Shown here piece by piece: positions 1 through 9,700 of a stretch of 64,000 bases of DNA; position 1 is the stretch's first letter, and each line of letters opens with the position of its first letter. The notes below the pieces were generated by a model. The model ran no database searches. It saw only the letters and a list, made by a program, of their open reading frames with translations, and had not been told where the DNA came from. Location: assembly GCA_010015675.1 (NCBI GenBank), contig ML977012.1, positions 129,042 to 193,041 on the forward strand, in the 5' to 3' direction. Made by a program: the position numbers and the translations under genes. The stretch is from Byssothecium circinans. Taxonomy: Eukaryota; Ascomycota; Dothideomycetes; Pleosporales; Massarinaceae.

Positions 1-393
1 ATTGGTGCCATAGTGGTAGAGTTACGACGCGTTGAAGTTTAGGATTTGTCTGGTGTTTTGGTGTTCGTGGATCGTTGCGCGACGTGGGTCGCTGCGCGCA
101 CGGGCACGGTAGTTCCCGCTTCGTGAGAACGGTTCCCTCTTCCTGAAATATTTGTCTAGCGCCAACTTTGACCAACACTGCTCCATATCCACCGACAAGA
201 TTTATACTATAACGGACCTTAAGCAGTACATTCTGCGGCACCACCGAGAGCGTTTCCTTTACCTCAACTGCTAGTGTTCGTAGCCCCAGTCCCCGTCGGC
301 CTATCCAGACGACTACTATGGTACGGTTGACACTCAGCCTTTCGCCGAACTAGTTTTCGCTTCTCACACCAACGCCGTCTACTCCCATCAAGG
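1..393. other. Leader/intergenic sequence, left edge
   Basis: No coding frame of convincing length or composition is visible here. The sequence ends directly before the ATG of the first gene and probably holds its promoter and 5' untranslated region. Nothing else is recognised. Confidence 0.5.
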
Positions 394-1518
394 ATGGGTA
401 AATCAGGCAAGAGACCCAAGAATGGCAAGAACGAGACCTGGGGTGAGAATATTTTGCAGGCCGTGTTCAAGCTCGGCTGGCTTCAACTACCTGGAGCCGT
501 AAAAGACTCTATCCAGGCATACAACGAGTACCACAGTGGCAGACAAATGAGACAACAGCTTCCAGCTGTTATGACGTTGCTGGAAAACCTCGTGGCGGAA
601 TTCGGCAAGCACAATTACGCAACTATATTCGCTCAATTCCTGTCACTTCTTGGAGCTATGACACATCTTGTGCACGTACTTCAAGGTGATTCTGCTCTCA
701 GAGGTGTGCTGCAAGATATAGGAGTCAAGATTGCTGGGGATATTGAGGCTCAAACCGGGCTAAAGTCTCCCCGATTTGCCAAGCAAGTTCATCGATTTAT
801 CTACCAGCGCACCAAAGAGATGCATGGAGACTGTGCCGATCATTTCTTCTTCGTTTATCACCCGGATACCGACTGGCATCCCGAATTCTTCTCAAGGGTC
901 GAGGCGGATCCATTGCCGACCAACTTTCTTGGCATGTCTTCGAATCTGGACACCCTCTGCATTTGGATGCTGTTTATCAGAAGCCTCTTCACACAATCCA
1001 AGATCAAACGCGAAACCTACTTCCACATTTTGATCCCCACATACCGCCCACTTGTCATCCGCGATCCAATCATATTCCCGGCCGCGTTATATCCACTGAA
1101 GATTGAGGGGCACATCCACAACTCCATTTTTCGGGTTTGGCTTAATATCCCAAATTCATCAGAAGGCAACTTGGAGTTACACGACGTGGGTAATCTCGCA
1201 GCGCCACCCAGTTTCTGGCAGCAGTGGGCTGGGACTATTGAAGGCGTTACATTTTGCGGTACTTGGATGGCGGGATGTGGTGCAGCCATGGGGTTATCTG
1301 CTGCGGCTGCTGTAATCGCAACTCCACTTGCAATTGCTGCGTTTCTAGCTGGTGCCTCAGCGGCAGCGTATGGAACGGTCACAGCAGTAGATGCTGTTCA
1401 AGAGAAAACAAGAATTCCCGCACCCCGGCTCTTAGGTGGCGACTTAAGTCAAGATGCGCTTGAGTTCCAACTAAGGACACGTCGTGTTAGACGGCGACAC
1501 AGGCGTCGTCATGAGTAA
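394..1518 (+). CDS. Unknown fungal protein with Gly/Ala-rich hydrophobic C-terminal segment
   Basis: An intronless frame of 374 codons starting at an ATG and ending at TAA; I do not recognise the family. Residues 1-14 are basic (MGKSGKRPKNGKN). Residues 30-130 look helical. Residues 140-265 contain aromatic-rich strands (FFFVYHPDTDW, FHILIPTYRPL). Around residues 285-335 lies a long hydrophobic Gly/Ala-rich stretch (AAMGLSAAAAVIATPLAIAAF) that could be one or two membrane helices. The tail is a basic Arg cluster (RRVRRRHRRRHE). It lies about 3.6 kb from a STAND/kinase-like locus, but no direct link is shown. A membrane-associated role is inference only. Confidence 0.6.
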   Translation: MGKSGKRPKNGKNETWGENILQAVFKLGWLQLPGAVKDSIQAYNEYHSGRQMRQQLPAVMTLLENLVAEFGKHNYATIFAQFLSLLGAMTHLVHVLQGDSALRGVLQDIGVKIAGDIEAQTGLKSPRFAKQVHRFIYQRTKEMHGDCADHFFFVYHPDTDWHPEFFSRVEADPLPTNFLGMSSNLDTLCIWMLFIRSLFTQSKIKRETYFHILIPTYRPLVIRDPIIFPAALYPLKIEGHIHNSIFRVWLNIPNSSEGNLELHDVGNLAAPPSFWQQWAGTIEGVTFCGTWMAGCGAAMGLSAAAAVIATPLAIAAFLAGASAAAYGTVTAVDAVQEKTRIPAPRLLGGDLSQDALEFQLRTRRVRRRHRRRHE

Positions 1519-1878
1519 GTAATGAGATTGGGTTTGCTTCTGTCTTACAAATTGGCTATTGTTAACATGTCTTTTTTGTGACGGCCTAAATCTGTTTTAG
1601 TGTTTAGTGGCTTATATCTTTGTAACGGCTAACTGTTCCTATTCATGACTTTTTCGAATCTACGAGGACATCTTTCCGTTCTTTTTCAGCGTCTCTGGCG
1701 AACAGTCGCAGTCGTAGGGAAGAATGGTAAAACGAACTTAATATTGATAGTTATATCGGACATACTACTTGCGAAGCCCTGACTGGAGAAAGACTGGAGG
1801 TCATAACCGACCAGCAGGTATGGAAATACTATCGTCATCTAGGCTAGAGTGCCGTTATCCTCCAAGAGCATCGCAAAA
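1519..1878. other. Intergenic region between convergent genes
   Basis: This is AT-richer than the flanking genes and has no supported coding frame. The plus-strand gene ends at its left edge and the minus-strand frame ends at its right edge, so it should hold both 3' ends. Confidence 0.5.
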
Positions 1879-2709
1879 CTAGCCACCGTAGATATCCACA
1901 ATTCCATCCCCCTCAGCATTCACCCAACGAAACGCGTCCGCTAGACGAAGATCAAGAAATTGTCTACGCACGCGGTTGCTGCGACGATGGAGCAGCTCAG
2001 ACGGCTCACCTCGGAAACCCTCCTGACCAAGCTCGCGAACGAGCTCGGGCGCTGGGGCAACGCGAACCATGAGCGCAAGGAGCTGCAACACGGGCGCGTC
2101 TTGATACGACAAGCGCTCAACCGCAAGGTTGAATGCATTCCATCCGAAAGGTTCCTCACCGGTTGAATTGACCACATCTGCGAATAGCGTGGCGTTCTTG
2201 ACCGCATCGACAGGCAAGACGACAGAGATCTTGGACATGGTAACCACGAGCTTGATCATGTGGCGAATATTCCACATCTGCGGATCGTTGGCAAGGTCAC
2301 TGCCTTGCTCACCAGACGTACGCGCGGCGCTGATCAGAGTGCGATAGCGACGGAAGACATGGGCACCGGGGCAGTCGCGGAAGTGTCTAACGGCACCTTC
2401 TAGCGTACGCAAGAGAGACAGGCGCATGCGTGAGGTGATGGTGCGGTTGGAGCGCAAGTAGCGTGGGCGATTGTGGTTATGCACAGTCGCCCACAAAGTG
2501 TTGAAGAAAGGTTCGGCCTCTCGGTGCGAGACAAGAGTCATCCAAAGGATATCGCCTTCTTCGGGGCCAAGAGCAGGACCGCGAGGAGGCTCGGGGGATG
2601 GGGCACGACGTCGACCACCACCTCGTGGCGGAGGCGGCGAAGCCTGAACTCTACGCCCGCCACGATCGCGGCCACGATCCCGACGGCCCTCGTTCTCATG
2701 GAGATCCAT
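1879..2709 (-). CDS. Uncharacterised protein, or C-terminal part of the RING gene upstream
   Basis: A frame of 276 codons. Residues 1-50 are Arg/Pro/Gly-rich and disordered (RRDRGRDRGGRR, SPPPPRGGGRRR). From about residue 52 to the end there is a compact helical-looking region (ILWMTLVSHREAEPFF, IRHMIKLVVTMSKISVVLP) that I do not recognise. The ATG lies 16 bases after the stop of the RING frame on the same strand. The frame stays open upstream of this ATG to a TAG that reads as attag, a possible 3' splice site near 2745. This may therefore be the last exon of a RING-coiled-coil-C-terminal-domain gene rather than a separate gene. Confidence 0.5.
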   Translation of the reverse strand: MDLHENEGRRDRGRDRGGRRVQASPPPPRGGGRRRAPSPEPPRGPALGPEEGDILWMTLVSHREAEPFFNTLWATVHNHNRPRYLRSNRTITSRMRLSLLRTLEGAVRHFRDCPGAHVFRRYRTLISAARTSGEQGSDLANDPQMWNIRHMIKLVVTMSKISVVLPVDAVKNATLFADVVNSTGEEPFGWNAFNLAVERLSYQDAPVLQLLALMVRVAPAPELVRELGQEGFRGEPSELLHRRSNRVRRQFLDLRLADAFRWVNAEGDGIVDIYGG

Positions 2710-2725
2710 GGAGCTGAACCGACGT

Positions 2726-3910
2726 TCAAAGTCTGCGAGCGTCTTGGGCTAATGATCGCATGATGGCAGCTGTGCGATCAGTGCGATCACGCGCGGCTAT
2801 TGCACGCTCACGCGCGGCTATTGCATGCTCACGCGCAGCAGTTGTACGCTCACGCGCAGCAGTTAGTTCACGCGCGGCAGTTACACGCTCATGCTCACGA
2901 GATATCGCCGCCTCAGCGCGTTGTCGCTCGCGTTCTCGTGCTTTGCGCTCTTCGGCTGCTGCGGCGCGGGCGAGCATGTCACGGTTTGGACGGTAGCTAT
3001 GGAGATCACGACGAGGAGGCGATGGGGATGGAGAGTAGTTGGCACGATAACCGCCGCGTCGGCGAGGAGGAGAAGGGGAGGGCAAGACAAGACGGTGGCC
3101 ACCTCGATGAGGAGATGGTGGAGGAAAATACAAGTCAAAAACAGAAGCACCGAAAGAGATGCCACTCCGACCGATACGCGGTTCCCGATCACGACCACGA
3201 ACCAAGCTCCTACTCATCTGATCCATAGCCCCACGCAGGGTGGCCTGTATATCGAATTCCGTTTCAGAGTCAGTGTCCGCCGCGGCACCGCCAAAGCCAA
3301 AGAGGTCGCCACCATGTCCAGACCCGAGACTGAACCCCATAGAAGGGCCATGTCCAAAAGACCCAGGACCAAAGCCTCCAGCAGGGCCACGCCCAGAGAC
3401 TACAGTGGGACCATGTCCAAAATCAAAGGCCATGCTGAAGTCTCCATATCTATCTTCACCTCCACGGCCATAACCACGGTCATAACCAGGCCCATCCCGA
3501 TCACGATCATACCGACCGCGACCCATACCCAAACCGCCAAACGTATCGGCTAGATCTACAAAAGGATCACCACCAGCAAACGGTCCACGAACAGGCCGAC
3601 CCGCCTCAAAGTCGTTCACTGCGCGTACGGCACCCGATTCGTCGTTGAGACGCTCGTCGTATGTTGGGCGACCGTCGCTGAAGAGCTGCGCGCGGCACAG
3701 GGCGCAGGTGTTTGAGTTGGGGCCGGTGCTATTCACCCATTCGGCGATGCAGCGCTTGCCGAAGATGTGGCTGCAAAGAAGCTTGATGGGGATGTGAGAA
3801 GCTGAAGAATAGTCTTCCATGCAGATGGAACAGTCTTCTGTGGTTTCGCCGGCGGGGGCGGGGCGCAGGGAGGAGAGGAAGGATTCCTTGGAGTGGGGGA
3901 GGGCGGGCAT
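2726..3910 (-). CDS. RING-finger protein, probable E3 ubiquitin ligase
   Basis: I chose the ATG at 3910 (MPALPHSKESF, 394 aa). An earlier in-frame start at 4063 would add a low-complexity His/Gln/Thr leader and is less likely. A RING motif follows at residues 27-72: C27-x2-C30, C46-x-H48, C54 and C69-x2-C72. Gly occupies the usual fifth ligand position, as in several fungal RINGs. Residues 120-270 are Gly/Asp/Arg-rich and disordered, then come Pro/Ser-rich arginine patches. A charged coiled coil near the C-terminus is built of heptad-like AARER repeats. RING proteins usually pass ubiquitin from an E2 to a substrate; the substrate here is unknown. The frame may be spliced to the downstream frame at 1879-2709. 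Confidence 0.7.
   Translation of the reverse strand: MPALPHSKESFLSSLRPAPAGETTEDCSICMEDYSSASHIPIKLLCSHIFGKRCIAEWVNSTGPNSNTCALCRAQLFSDGRPTYDERLNDESGAVRAVNDFEAGRPVRGPFAGGDPFVDLADTFGGLGMGRGRYDRDRDGPGYDRGYGRGGEDRYGDFSMAFDFGHGPTVVSGRGPAGGFGPGSFGHGPSMGFSLGSGHGGDLFGFGGAAADTDSETEFDIQATLRGAMDQMSRSLVRGRDREPRIGRSGISFGASVFDLYFPPPSPHRGGHRLVLPSPSPPRRRGGYRANYSPSPSPPRRDLHSYRPNRDMLARAAAAEERKARERERQRAEAAISREHERVTAARELTAARERTTAAREHAIAARERAIAARDRTDRTAAIMRSLAQDARRL
2785..2893 (-). repeat. 21-bp tandem repeat encoding heptad AARERxx units
   Basis: About five imperfect copies of a 21-base unit, seen on the plus strand as variants of gctcacgcgcggctattgca. They lie inside the RING-protein gene. In its frame they encode seven-residue repeats (AARERAI-like), consistent with a coiled coil that can lengthen or shorten by whole heptads. 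Confidence 0.7.
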
Positions 3911-5135
3911 GTTGGGCTTAGTTGCGAAGTCGGAAGGTAAAATTAGAGGAAGTTTGTGGGGTGTTGAAGGCACGGGGTGTTTGTGTTGTATGCCTTTGTG
4001 TTGAATGTCTTTGTGTTGAATATGTGTGCATAGAGGGGGTGTTATGAGACCTTGGGAGAGCAAGGGAGGGAGGTCTTATAGGTTTGGGGTTTGCATTGTG
4101 AGTTTTTTTTTTTTTTGCGCGCGCAGTTAACCTAATTACGTTGATACAAGAATGAGGGTGCGGGTGCGGGTGCGGGAACAGTGACAAGACGCAGCTGCAA
4201 GTGCCATCTTAGTCGAGCCATGAACAGTGCACCCTGTGGATTATGTATTAGATACTACTACTATCTAGTGGAAAGTGGAAAGTGTGAAGGTGAAAAGTGG
4301 CGGATACAAGCACGTGCGTGGGTGTGAGGTGGTTCATGTTTCACTCGGGACGGATCAGAGCAATGTGGCATTGTGAAGAAAGAAACAAAGATTGATATTG
4401 TGCTAGAAGCCCTGATATTAAGCATGTCAGGTTATGTCAGTGTGGGTTTATTCACATTGTTGACACATCGGGTGGAGACAGAAGCGGAAGGGTGGTATTG
4501 TAGCACCGCGAAGGGAGCGGGTGAGGGTGAGGAGTTGCATGGTAATGATGTCGGTGCTCAAGCAATAATGTCTTCGCGCTTAGTGAAGGTAAGAGAGCGA
4601 AAGGAAATGAGATTTAACGTTTAGTGGATATACCATATTCCTGCTAGCTTCGCGGATCTCAAAAGAAAATCTTCACGAGATTGGAGTATGATGTGAGAGG
4701 GAAGAGGGAAGAATTTGTGGTGCGCCGTTGTTGCGCGTAACTGGCCACGCATGATGGATTTGGGTGAGATGAGGTTGGCGTTGAGGTTGGTTGATGTAAT
4801 GTAGTCATGGATGGGAGAAGTGGTTTTGCGCAGCTATATCGTGGCACGTAGACGAGCATGTGCGAAGCTAGTTCGGATGGATGGACTCAACCAAGAGGGT
4901 TTACCACGTCAGGCAATTTGGGGCATCTCCAGAATCCTGCCGCTGGATGCAAGTGTGCTGTTTCCACCCTTCACTACGACACAATGTACAAGCGTGGGAC
5001 CAGCGCACCACCGAATCATTGTGGTTATACAAAGCTATTCAATAGTACTTCATATAGCAACATCAATACAATCGCTTTTACCCTTCGGTGGGATCATTTG
5101 AAACTTGATAGTTTGGTTACTGTTCAAACCAAACA
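3911..5135. other. Divergent intergenic region
   Basis: The RING gene leaves to the left and a kinase-like gene to the right, so both promoters should lie here. There is a run of about a dozen T near 4099-4112 and a repeated gggtgcgggtgcgg stretch near 4156. No convincing coding region is seen; short frames at 4373-4624 and 4811-5157 lack recognisable features. Confidence 0.4.
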
Positions 5136-5162
5136 TTGCCGACCGACAAACACCTAAGCGCA

Positions 5163-6140
5163 ATGTTTGGTCGACTGTTTTCTTCTGCTGTACACTTGAG
5201 CAAGGCTGGACCTTGCGTCTCGCTAGACGAAGCCAGAGAGCTTGTTCCCAAAATCCCTAGTGAGCACGTAAAGCCATCACTGGATGATGAATACGAAGTC
5301 ATAGAAGTGCTGATTAGGCCAAATGGTAGTATACGGGCGGGCATTAGTATCGTCAAACACATTGTCAGCGGTATCAACCTCATATGCAAGTCTATTGAGC
5401 CTGGACTAGGTATATGTGAGGCTCGCTTTCATGCAGATCTCGTATGTCATCCGCACATCGCGCAGATCCACAACTTCGTTGCTGCCCCTCAAGTTGCTAT
5501 TGGCAATGAGCAGAAACACTATGATCAGTTGTACATGGAATATTGCGAGCGGGGCACAGTCCAGAAGGTCACCAGGTGGTATCATAACCATGACATGATC
5601 ATTCCAGAGCTTTTCATCTGGAACGTGCTAGAGTCTCTCGCACGTGCGCTGTGCTTTATGCATCTCGGCTTGCATACCATCTATCCCTCGCCGTATGGCC
5701 TTCAAAAGTACCATAAGGACCCAACATGGAATTCCATTATCCATAAGGACCTCCATCCAGGTAACGTTTTCCTTACTGACAATCCCCCGCCTGGGATGTT
5801 TGATTACTACTCTCTCTACCCTCGAGTTATTCTTGGCGACTTTGGTTGCAGCCGTTACTTTTCGTCCATACAACGCACTTCCTTATCTTCCTTCGAAGAA
5901 GAGGCGTGGAAAGATATTGAAGCTCTTGGTCGGGTGATTTGGTCTATGGCTTTCAAAATAAGCGTTACCGGACTACCTGTTAGGGGTGAGAGTTTGTCTC
6001 GGAAGCTAGACGAACGCTGGGTGTACAGCAGAGCGCTTAAGCAGGTGTTGATAGCATGTTTGGAGAGAAATGAAAGTCAACTGATGAGTGCGGATGTGCT
6101 CTTGGGTATGGTGGTGAGGAAGCGGGAAGGCCCCGATTGA
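5163..6140 (+). CDS. Kinase-like protein flanking a STAND gene (paralogue A)
   Basis: About 325 aa from the ATG at 5163; an in-frame ATG at 5136 would add nine residues. It has a protein-kinase-like fold. A candidate lysine strand reads LICKSI, and a helix with Glu follows (ICEARF). The hinge reads LYMEYCERG. The catalytic loop HKDLHPGN lies near residue 194, keeping the catalytic Asp and Asn, and LGDFG follows about 30 residues later. A classical glycine-rich loop is not obvious. An insert of about 20 residues sits before the catalytic loop. It is clearly paralogous to the frame at 11619-12509: both share QLYMEYCE, IPE(L/M)F(I/L)W, LYPRV(I/V)LGDFG and NVFLT. Substrate unknown. Its position next to a HET-NACHT-WD40 gene suggests a shared signalling role, which is inference. 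Confidence 0.7.
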   Translation: MFGRLFSSAVHLSKAGPCVSLDEARELVPKIPSEHVKPSLDDEYEVIEVLIRPNGSIRAGISIVKHIVSGINLICKSIEPGLGICEARFHADLVCHPHIAQIHNFVAAPQVAIGNEQKHYDQLYMEYCERGTVQKVTRWYHNHDMIIPELFIWNVLESLARALCFMHLGLHTIYPSPYGLQKYHKDPTWNSIIHKDLHPGNVFLTDNPPPGMFDYYSLYPRVILGDFGCSRYFSSIQRTSLSSFEEEAWKDIEALGRVIWSMAFKISVTGLPVRGESLSRKLDERWVYSRALKQVLIACLERNESQLMSADVLLGMVVRKREGPD

Positions 6141-6752
6141 GGTCTCCCGAGGACTCCTTTGATTGACAGGGCGTAGGAACAGTAAAAAAGGTCGCGGCGT
6201 ACTTGATTTATGATAGGTTATTATAGCTATAGCGTCCATGATATCGATATTGCGATACCTGCTCCTTAGGCATGTGACCAACTACAGCATCTCAGAGGCA
6301 ACACGGCACCGCGTCACGTATTCTGTTGCAGCATTGCTTATAACCATGTTGACACGACTCTACCCGTTCCACTTTTGCACTAGCCTAGCAACCTTGCGAT
6401 TAAAGCAGCATCGAACCCTTTCTCTGTATTCGCTGTCTATCATGTCACTTATTCAAAGGTTCGAGTGGAAATTCTATGAGGCGACAGTCTCTAGACGTAA
6501 ATCGCGTCCTCGGCGAGCCGAACCAATCGCGTGAGATGTTTTGTGATGTCACTTGCCGAGCACCTTTGCACAGCCACACGAGGTTCAACCTTGCAGCCCA
6601 GCCTTGTTGCTGCTGCCTGCCCTGCTATTCCCTCTGACCCTGTCTTGCGAGTGTCATTCCTCATACATCTTCTTACACGGCATAGATGCAGCTCTTCGTC
6701 GCTCGACTTATGCAAGGTTTCCTGTCGAGGACTCACTGACAGTTCTCTCACC
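6141..6752. other. Intergenic region upstream of the STAND gene
   Basis: It probably contains the STAND gene promoter and leader. The STAND frame is open upstream from 6531 with an internal ATG at 6546, but the segment 6531-6752 does not resemble a HET domain. The ATG at 6753 sits in a good context (tctcaccATG) and begins the domain directly. Confidence 0.4.
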
Positions 6753-9700
6753 ATGCGTCTTTTACAGCTCAAAGGTGACGGCGACTTCAGCCTGGTTGAA
6801 CGTATTGGCAGGGACATTCCGCCGTACGCAATTCTTTCACACACATGGGGAGCAGATCACGAAGAGGTTACCTTTGAAGACTTAAGAACGGGTACAGGCA
6901 AGGAGAAGGCAGGTTATCATAAGCTGAAGTTCTGTGGAGATCAGGCGGCAGAAGATAATCTCCAGTACTTCTGGGTGGACACCTGCTGTATTGATAAGCA
7001 GAGCAGCGCGGAGCTTTCAGAAGCTATCAACTCTATGTTCCGCTGGTACTATAAGGCGAAGAAGTGCTACGTGTATTTGTCTGATGTCTCAATCGACAAT
7101 CCTGTTAGAGGTAACGACTTCTTTCAGGAATGGGACCCTACAGTCAAGAAAGTCAGATGGTTTACTCGCGGCTGGACGCTCCAAGAACTTATCGCTCCGG
7201 AATCGGTTAAGTTCTTCTCCAGAGAGGGCACTTTTCTCGGCGACAAGAAATCAAATGCACGAATTCTCCGCGACGTAACTGGAATCGACCTCCGGGCCCT
7301 TCAAGGACTTCCTTTGTCCCAGTTTAGCGTCGAAGAGAGAATGTCATGGGCAAAATCACGCGAGACGAAACGCGAAGAGGATGCGGTATACTCTCTGCTA
7401 GGCATTTTCGACATCCATATGGCTCTCCTCTACGGTGAGGGGAAGCAGAAGGCGAAAAATCGACTCCTCAAAGAGATTGAGAATGAAAATTCGTGGATCC
7501 TGCCGATAGCAGAAGGGGCATCTTTCGACTCTCACATGCAGGAACACAATCCAAAATGTCTCCCAAACACGCGAACTGAGTTGCTGTGTCACATAAGAAA
7601 GTGGGCAAACGACAGAAACAGCAAATCTCTATTCTGGATCAAGGGAATGGCTGGAACTGGAAAGTCCACAATTGCTAGGACGGTTGCCCAGTCATTCGCC
7701 GACCAGCACCAATTAGGAGCCAGCTTCTTCTTCAAGAGTGGGGAAGGAGAGCGCGGCAACGCCACACGATTCTTCACTACAATCGCTATGGACCTGATAG
7801 CCCGCGTACCAGGAATGAGACCGGGTATCAGAAAAGCTATCAATGCTGATCCAGCTATCTCCGAGAAGGCTCTTAAAGACCAATTTGAGAAGTTAATCCT
7901 TGGGCCTCTGTCAGAAGCAGTTCCTCGCCAGAACACAAAACTAGTCGTCGTAATAGATGCAATGGACGAATGTAAGAGCGATGAAGATATTCGAGCAATT
8001 CTCCAGCTTCTTCCACGAACTAGGGCTCTTAAGTCAGTGTCGTTACGAGTTTTTGTAACAAGCAGGCCGGAGCTTCCTATTCGCCTAGAGTTCAGGCAGA
8101 TGCATAACAGCACTTACGAAGATTTGGTTCTCCATGAGGTCGCGAAACAGACGGTCGAACGAGACATCCGCATGTTCATTACGCATGAACTTGAGGAGAT
8201 ACAACAACGGTGCGGGCTGCCCCTAGACTGGCCAAGCAAAAGCCAAACTCAGGCGTTAGTTAAGCTAGCTGTCCCGTTGTTCATCGTCGCGTCTACAGCC
8301 TGTCGGTATATTGGAGATCACCAAGCTTATCCGAAGAAGCGTCTAGACGGACTGCTTGGAGATCGGAAAACAAGAGCTTCCACGCCCGGCGCGACATATC
8401 ACCCTATCTTGGCCCAGCTAATTAACGGAGATGGAGAGAGCGGGGAATCGTGGGTGGACGAGTTCCGCAGGATAGTTGGAAGCATAGTCATTCTAGAGAG
8501 TCCTCTCTCCATGGTATCACTCGCCCACCTCCTTGATATGGAAAAAGAAGAAATTCGCTGTCGGCTAGACTCCCTACACTCTGTTCTCAGCATCCCCGAT
8601 AACGAGGATCTTCCCATACGACTCCTGCATCTGTCATTTCGCGACTTCCTCGTCGATCCTGGAAATAAGGATAACAACGCTTTCTGGGTAGATGAGAAAC
8701 AAGCACACAAGAGGTTGGCATCAGACTGCCTAAAACTGATGGCAAAGAGGCTGAGGAAAAACATGTGCAACCTTCTGGTTCCTGGGACTTCAAGAAGACA
8801 TATTAAGGAACGGACAATATCTCGTTGCCTGCCACCTGAGTTAAAGTACGCTTGCAGTTCCTGGGTGCACCATGTGGAGCGAGGCGAAGATCGCATCCAC
8901 GACGGGGAGGACGTCTACACCTTCCTCACAACGCATTTCCTTCACTGGCTAGAAGCCCTTTGCATTATGGAACAAACATTCAAATGCATACACATGATTA
9001 ATACCCTACAGTCACTCGTAGATGTAAGACTGCTCTTGACCTTTTATTGCAATAGCTATACTTACCTGCAATTTAGCCGGTCCAGAAGGCTAGCTCGAAA
9101 TTCCTTCACGACGCGAAACGATTTGTGCTGCGCTTCCGACATGTTCTCGAAGATACCCCCTTACAGATCTATTCTTCCGCCCTTATCTTTGCCCCAGAAA
9201 GTACTATACGGAAAACTCTCGCACATCATACTCCGAAATGGATCGGAATTCTACCAAGCGTGGAAGATGACTGCGACGCTTGCCACAGCACGATTGAAGG
9301 CCATGAGGACGTCGTTAATGCTGTAGCAGCCTCGCTAGACGGCAAGCTGCTGGCATCCGCGTCCGCTGATAAAACAGTACGCCTATGGGACACTGCGACC
9401 GGGGCTTGCCACAGTACGCTCAGCGGTCACGGTAGCTCAGTTACTGCTATGGCGTTTTCGCCAGATAGCAAGTTGGTAGTGTCCGGCTCAGCTGACACCA
9501 CAATCAGACTATGGAGCGCGAGTACCGGGGCATTTGTTAGCGTATTTCGCGACCATTCTGATTCCGTAACAGCTCTTGCTGTCTCATCAGACAGCAAACT
9601 GGTAGCGTCTGCCTCGGCTGATAAGACAGTAAAGTTGTGGGACATAGGGAGAAAAACTTGCCACAGCACGCTTGAGGGTCACTCAAGTACAGTCGGCGCC

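Noticed and set aside
6531..6752. Upstream extension of the STAND frame
   Set aside because: It opens with a GTG; the sequence before the ATG at 6753 does not resemble the HET family, whose domain starts right at MRLLQL.
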